In this document: piece by piece, positions 29,601-35,600 of the stretch
Layout: the number at the start of each line of letters is the position of its first letter
Position numbering within the stretch: the stretch's first letter is position 1
From: Vicugna pacos
Lineage: Eukaryota > Chordata > Mammalia > Artiodactyla > Camelidae
Direction: 5' to 3'
Assembly (NCBI RefSeq): GCF_048564905.1
Contig: NC_132995.1
Span: forward strand, 57,156,639-57,220,638
Length of the DNA: 64,000 bases
Position numbers and translations under genes: made by a program
The notes under the pieces: model-generated
Seen by the model: only the letters and a program-made list of their open reading frames with translations
The model's database searches: none
What the model was told of the DNA's origin: nothing

Positions 29601-32600
29601 GACTCAAAGAATTCCAGAGATGGAAGGGGACTTTGGGATCAGCTAGCCCAGTCCCTTACTTTACAGAGGTGAAGAGCCATTCAGCAACTTGTTCAAGGTC
29701 ACAAAACTAGCAGCAGAAGATCAAGGGCCAGAATCCCAGCCTCCTGTTTCAAAAGACGAGGACACAGATGTTATCACGTTAGCTAAAGCTAACTGTATCA
29801 TTTCCTTTCTGTGTTTTCAAACATGTCTTTGACCCTGAATATCTGGCCTAAGACAGAGAGGCAGAACAGTGTATTGTGGTTATGAGGCCTGCGTCTGGAG
29901 CCAGGCCAGCTGGACTTGAATCCCAGCAGCCCAGCCACTTACTGCGTGACCTTCACCTCTCTGTGACTCAGTTTTCTCATCTATCAAATGGAGGTCATAG
30001 TGGTACCTACCTCATGGGGTTATGAGACCTACTAAATGAGTTAATATATGGAAAATACAGTGCCTGGTGCAAAATAAGTGCTATGTAAAAGGTAGGAAGA
30101 CATTTCTTAGGGAGGAAATAATCGTCATATTGGTTCCTCCCCAGCACACTTGCTCCCAACCCTCCATTCACTTTAGTCACAGGTTACAACTTTTCCCCTA
30201 CAACACCTGGGACTAATACTTCTAAAAAGTCACACCTTTGTCTCCAAAGCCATTCAAGGCCTGACTCAGTCAGATGCTAGAGGTAAATTAGCCAAAATGA
30301 CGTGAGGGGTGAAAATTTTGGCTGCCACCCACCCAGACTACTATCCCTCGGATTACTCAGAAGTTACTTCTTTTGAGCCTCACCTCCTACCTTCCGGGCC
30401 CACCCACTCCCTTGAGACTCTGAATCTGCTTTTTCACCCTCAACCTGTCCTCTAGTCCCTCAAACCTTCCACGATTCCCCAGGCCCTCTGGCCTCACTCA
30501 GCTGCCTGTCCCACTGGACTCCTTGGCCGACTGTGTCTGGGATGCTGTCCGAGCTTTCTGCAGATTCCTGCATCCCTCACCCCCCAACCCTCATCTTGTG
30601 GAGAGATCACCCAGTCCCTGCCTCGCTCCCCGGCTGCTGAACATGGTGGGGTAAGGTCATGAAACCAGGCTGACAGCCCCCTCTACAGACCTAAGCTAGC
30701 AGCACCCTTCGTGGCTAACTGGACGCCTGCTGCACTCCCACGGAGCCCACGCCATCCCGTGCCACTCGAGCTCTGACTCTCTGACCACGGCCTTTGCCTC
30801 GGAGGTCGTCAAGGAAGCCCAGGCCACCAAAACACCCACATATCAAGTACTCTTCCAGACAATGCCTTCTCAAAATTTAGCGTTTGAATCCCCTGGGGGT
30901 GTGGCTAAACTGCAGACTCTGTTTCAGCAGACTGGACTGGGCCTGAGATCTCCCAGGTGCTGCCTGCCAGTGCTGCTGGTCCCCAGAGCCTGCTCTGAGT
31001 AGCAAAGTTCTGGGATTTACATATGTTAAGTTTAACATGTGCATTTTTCTAGACATACTATTTTTAATCGTCAGACAAACCTGCGAGAAAGGTACTAGTC
31101 CCTTTTTACGTGTGTTGAATATGAGGTTCAGGGAGGTTAAGAAACCTGCCCAGTCTCTCACTGCTGGAGGGAAGATCCAGATCCAGATGGGGGACTGATT
31201 CCAAAGCCTGAGCCCTATTTTTTTCTCTCCCTAAGTGATTCTGAAGAGCAGAAATAGTCATGTCATGGTTTATTTGTAATACAAACTATTGAAATCTTAG
31301 CTGATGAAGATGGGAGAAAGACGAGTTACAAAACTGCCAGGAAGTCCCCATGCCATGCTGGACATTCCAACTAACAGCTGAAGGCCTCAAAGCAGCGATT
31401 GGAGAGAAGGTTAATTCCACCAATCAGCATGGAAGAAGACACCCGGAGGAACACGGGGGAAACTTCCAATTCACACAGAGAATGAAAGGGAACATATAGA
31501 TGACCTTAGCTGACGTGGCTGGGGACTCTGTGGCCATCCTTACAGCTGAACAGGCTGGGAGCACTGCAGAAACCACATGCCCCAACCACACTGCTCCCTG
31601 CCTGTCCCGCTCCTCCTCCTCTGCCCTCTGCCCTCTTCAGCCTCCAAGTCCAGGGCTTCTCTTTATCTTTATTTTTCTGGTTTTCCCGCAAAACAAATCT
31701 GCTCACACTCATCTCTCCTTGGCGTCTGGGAGAGTGATCTCCTGGTTCTCCTGGCATCCCTGTGACTACTCCTTCCAGAACTCCCCCTTCCATTTCCCGT
31801 CCCCTAACTGCAAGCATTCCCAAGAACTGGTTCTTAACCCCCAGTCATCCAGGTGGTGCTGCCTCCTAGTGACACCACCAGCCACACATGCAGCGCATCC
31901 TGTCCCACCCTCGGAGGGCAGCTCTGAGTCAGCTCTGTTCACTGAGGAATCCCCAGCGCTGGGAACAATGCCTGGCGTGGAGCAGGAGGCACTCTCAGTA
32001 TTCACTGAGTGAACAGATGAGCTAGTGGCCATAGCAACTTCCATCTTCCAACTGCCCATCCCAATGCTGGGCTGGGGATCAAGGTCTGTGGCTCCCAGGT
32101 AAGAGAGAGGACCGCCAATCTCCATCCACTCACAGCACACACAGGAGATGGCACTGGCTGTATGGCTCCCAGGGCAGACAGGGCTTCTGGTTTTGAGGTG
32201 GCTCTGACCTGGGGGAGCCAGGGGCTGAGGGTGTCAGTATCATGACACACCTACAGCCCACCTGAACCCCATGTGGGTCCCTTACCATGGCCCACAAGCT
32301 AGGAAGTCCTGGCCCAGTTCAGCCCTAAGTGAGACCAAGGAAGAGCCATTATCAGGACATTCTTGGCTTGGTGTCACTTTTAAGGTCTGAGAAGTAAGCC
32401 ATCTGTGTGCACACGGCCTCCATTTCATTAGGATTCCACGGTAGCACCCATTCTAAAATATGCCCTGAATCCTTAAGCACAATTCTGTTCTTCACGGTTC
32501 TAAGGCAAATTCATCCTAGACAGAGTAACACCAGCCAAACACTGCTTCTCCATTCGCCTGAAATATCCTGAGTGATATAAGTGCTCTCACATTCAGCTGC

Positions 32601-35600
32601 TTATAAAGGTGCAAAGCAGGATGCAATTAAGGTCCCAGAACATCATACTTAAACTTGAATCATGCTGCTTAGCGACTCCACAATCCAGCACAAACACACA
32701 GGGAGTGTTGTGGAGAAATCCGCCTTCGAAGAACACAAACGTGCCTGCTGTGCCATCAGCTCCAGCCTCCCGGAAATCGCCTTGCTGGTCCACGACGGCG
32801 TTAACTACCGGGTCTAATTCTGCTGCTTCGCAGAGACTACAGTTGGTGTGGAGGAAAATATTCCAAGATCTGAAAAGCACCGACTGTGCCAACTGCAGCA
32901 CTTCGCCTTTTCCAGAAGATAAATCATGAAGAATTTTTGCCAGTTCCAGTTATTTTCCCAAAGCAGAGTCAAATGGCCTTGCTACCCTGCCTTTAAGAAA
33001 CCAAGGCAATTAAACAGAAGAGCTAGGAACTGCCCTGACAGCTTCCCCCAACTTCGTTTGATAAAGTGAGACGCAGACACGCATTGACAGACAAGCACAC
33101 CTTATTTAACTGGCAGACACAGCGCTGCTATGAAAATGTACATGCAACCTATGGGGTAGAAATCAGCTCAGCAGATCGGCACGGAAACGAAATAACCATA
33201 TAAATGCCCACTAGCCTGGCTGCCTTGTAAGGAGTGAGCACTGACAACCAGAGTTCCTATTCGGCAAGCTAATAGGAATAATTACAGCCAGGGCAGGCAT
33301 TAATCAGCCTGGCAGATGCAGGAATTCTGTGAACAAGGCTGAAATGAGCACCGAGGACTCTCTGAAGGCGATAGCATTTCAGAGACCCTTAAGCTGGACA
33401 AAGTCACCGGGGTTCCTCCTGTCAGCCTCCCTTCGCCAGCGCTTCTGGGAGGAAGCTGCAGCTTGGCCCCTTTCCTCTGGGGTGGTGATGTGCTTGGGGG
33501 TACAGAGCTGCCACATTTGTGAGGTGCATCCTGGCCCCGCCCCTCCCTTCAGGAACCGTGCCCGGGCTGTGTTCATCCCAGACCTTCCTTTTTTTTTTTT
33601 TAAATTGAAATATAGTCAGTTGAAAATGTTGTGTCCATTTCTGGTGTGCAGCATAATGTTTCAGTCACACATATACATATATATATATTCCTTTTCATAT
33701 TCTTTTTCATTATAGGTTACTACAAGATATTGGATATTATTTCCCTGTGCTATAGAAAAGAAACTTGTTATTTATCTATTTGATATATAGTAGTTGGTGT
33801 CTACAAATCTTGAACTCCCAGTATATCTCTTCCCACCCCCTTCCCCCACCACCCTGCTCCTGGTAACCATAAGTTTGTTTACTATGTCTGTGACACACCT
33901 TCCTATTTTTAACTGTACTTTTGCTTTCAAACCACTATCATCCTTCGCCTAAACCACTCTCAAGCGAGACACACGTAAGGTTATGGGGAACCATTATCAA
34001 CCTTTTCTTAGGGGTGACAAAATCTGAGTCCTGTGATCCAATGCTGGCTCAGCCATGGAGAGGCTGTATGACTCTGGACAAGTTATTTAACTTTTCTGGG
34101 CATCAGTTTCCCCATCTGTAACATGGAGGAAATAACAGTACCTTTCTCAAAGCACTGTTGTCAGAATTTAGTGAGAGAATGTACGTAAGAGCCTGACACT
34201 AGGTATGCAGCTGTTACTACTCCATGCCCGTTAGGTGCACAGCCCTGTGTAGACCTACGAGACAAGAACAAATATTCACTCTGCGGACATTTGTACATTA
34301 TACACGAGTGGCTGTGCCTGGGCGGCAGGGCAGGCCTGTTCATCCTTTTACCGTATACCCTTTATAAGTGACCCCGAGACTGCGAGCTGTCCCTCACATC
34401 TGTCTTCTCCTGCAGTAGCTAGCACACAGCTACCAGGCTCTCTGCACTGCCCAGCTTCCCTTGCAGCTAGTGTGGCCAGGACTAAATCCTCTCCAAAGGT
34501 GTGTATGTAGAAGAGATGTGGGCTTCTTCCCAGCTTGGCCCAAGAAGCCTCGATATATTCTCCTCCGTGCTCTTTCCCTTTAATGGGGCTGGAAAGGCGT
34601 GATGACAACCCAAGTGATCTTAGAAATCAGGGGTTGAAGACAGCAGAACCGTCATCAGCCTAGGAGCCACAATGCCTGTGTGGAACAGGGATCCGGCCCA
34701 AGCATTTCACTGGAAACAGGACTGTTAGGAAAGACACTTCTATTGTTTGAACCACTGTGCTTTGCGTCTGTTACAGCAGTTTAACTTACCCAATTAATAT
34801 AACATCCTTCTACGGTATTTGAATCTTAAAATATAGATGCTTTTGTTGTTTAAAAACTATTCCGATGGATTTGCAAAAATTTTTTAAAAGACACACATTA
34901 AGAGAGTATCTTAATCCCTCTCCACAACCTTTGTAGCTCCCACTCTCTAATTCATGCTGCGCACCACGGGACTGCCCTTCCTCAGACACATCGCCATGTT
35001 GGAGTAATCTCACTCTGCAAATTTTCAAGGGCTACCCATTACCTACAGGTAAAACGATGTATCCACGCATTCATTCAGTTAGCCAATATTTATCAAATGC
35101 CTACTCTGTGCCAGGCACCCGATTAGTAAGAGAAATACTACAGTGAACGAGACCAGCATGGTCACTGGCCCATGGGATATAATCGGGCTGGGGACTGTGA
35201 CCAGGAACAACGGCACACAGTGAGATGAAGAAGTGCTGCGAAGGGAGAGGCACAGGCTGCGTGGCAGCGCCCACAAGCCCACATTCACGGTGCGCACGAA
35301 GAGCCATCAGGATCCACCCCAAACCCACCTTTCTGGCTTGCCCTCCGAGGATATCCCCCTCCTCCACCTTCAGTCACATGGAACTTACATGCCCTTTCTG
35401 AATGAGCCAGGTACTTCCAACTCATCCACACTGGATGCCTTTCCCGACAGCCTGGAAAGCTCTTCCATCCTTTCTTTCAAAATACTAATTACCCTCAAGG
35501 CTCAGCTCAAATGTCACTTCTTCAGCAAAAATCAACCCCAATCCCAAGTCAAAATTAATCATCCTTTCCCTTGCTTCCTAGCAGCAGCTGGGTTTCTATG

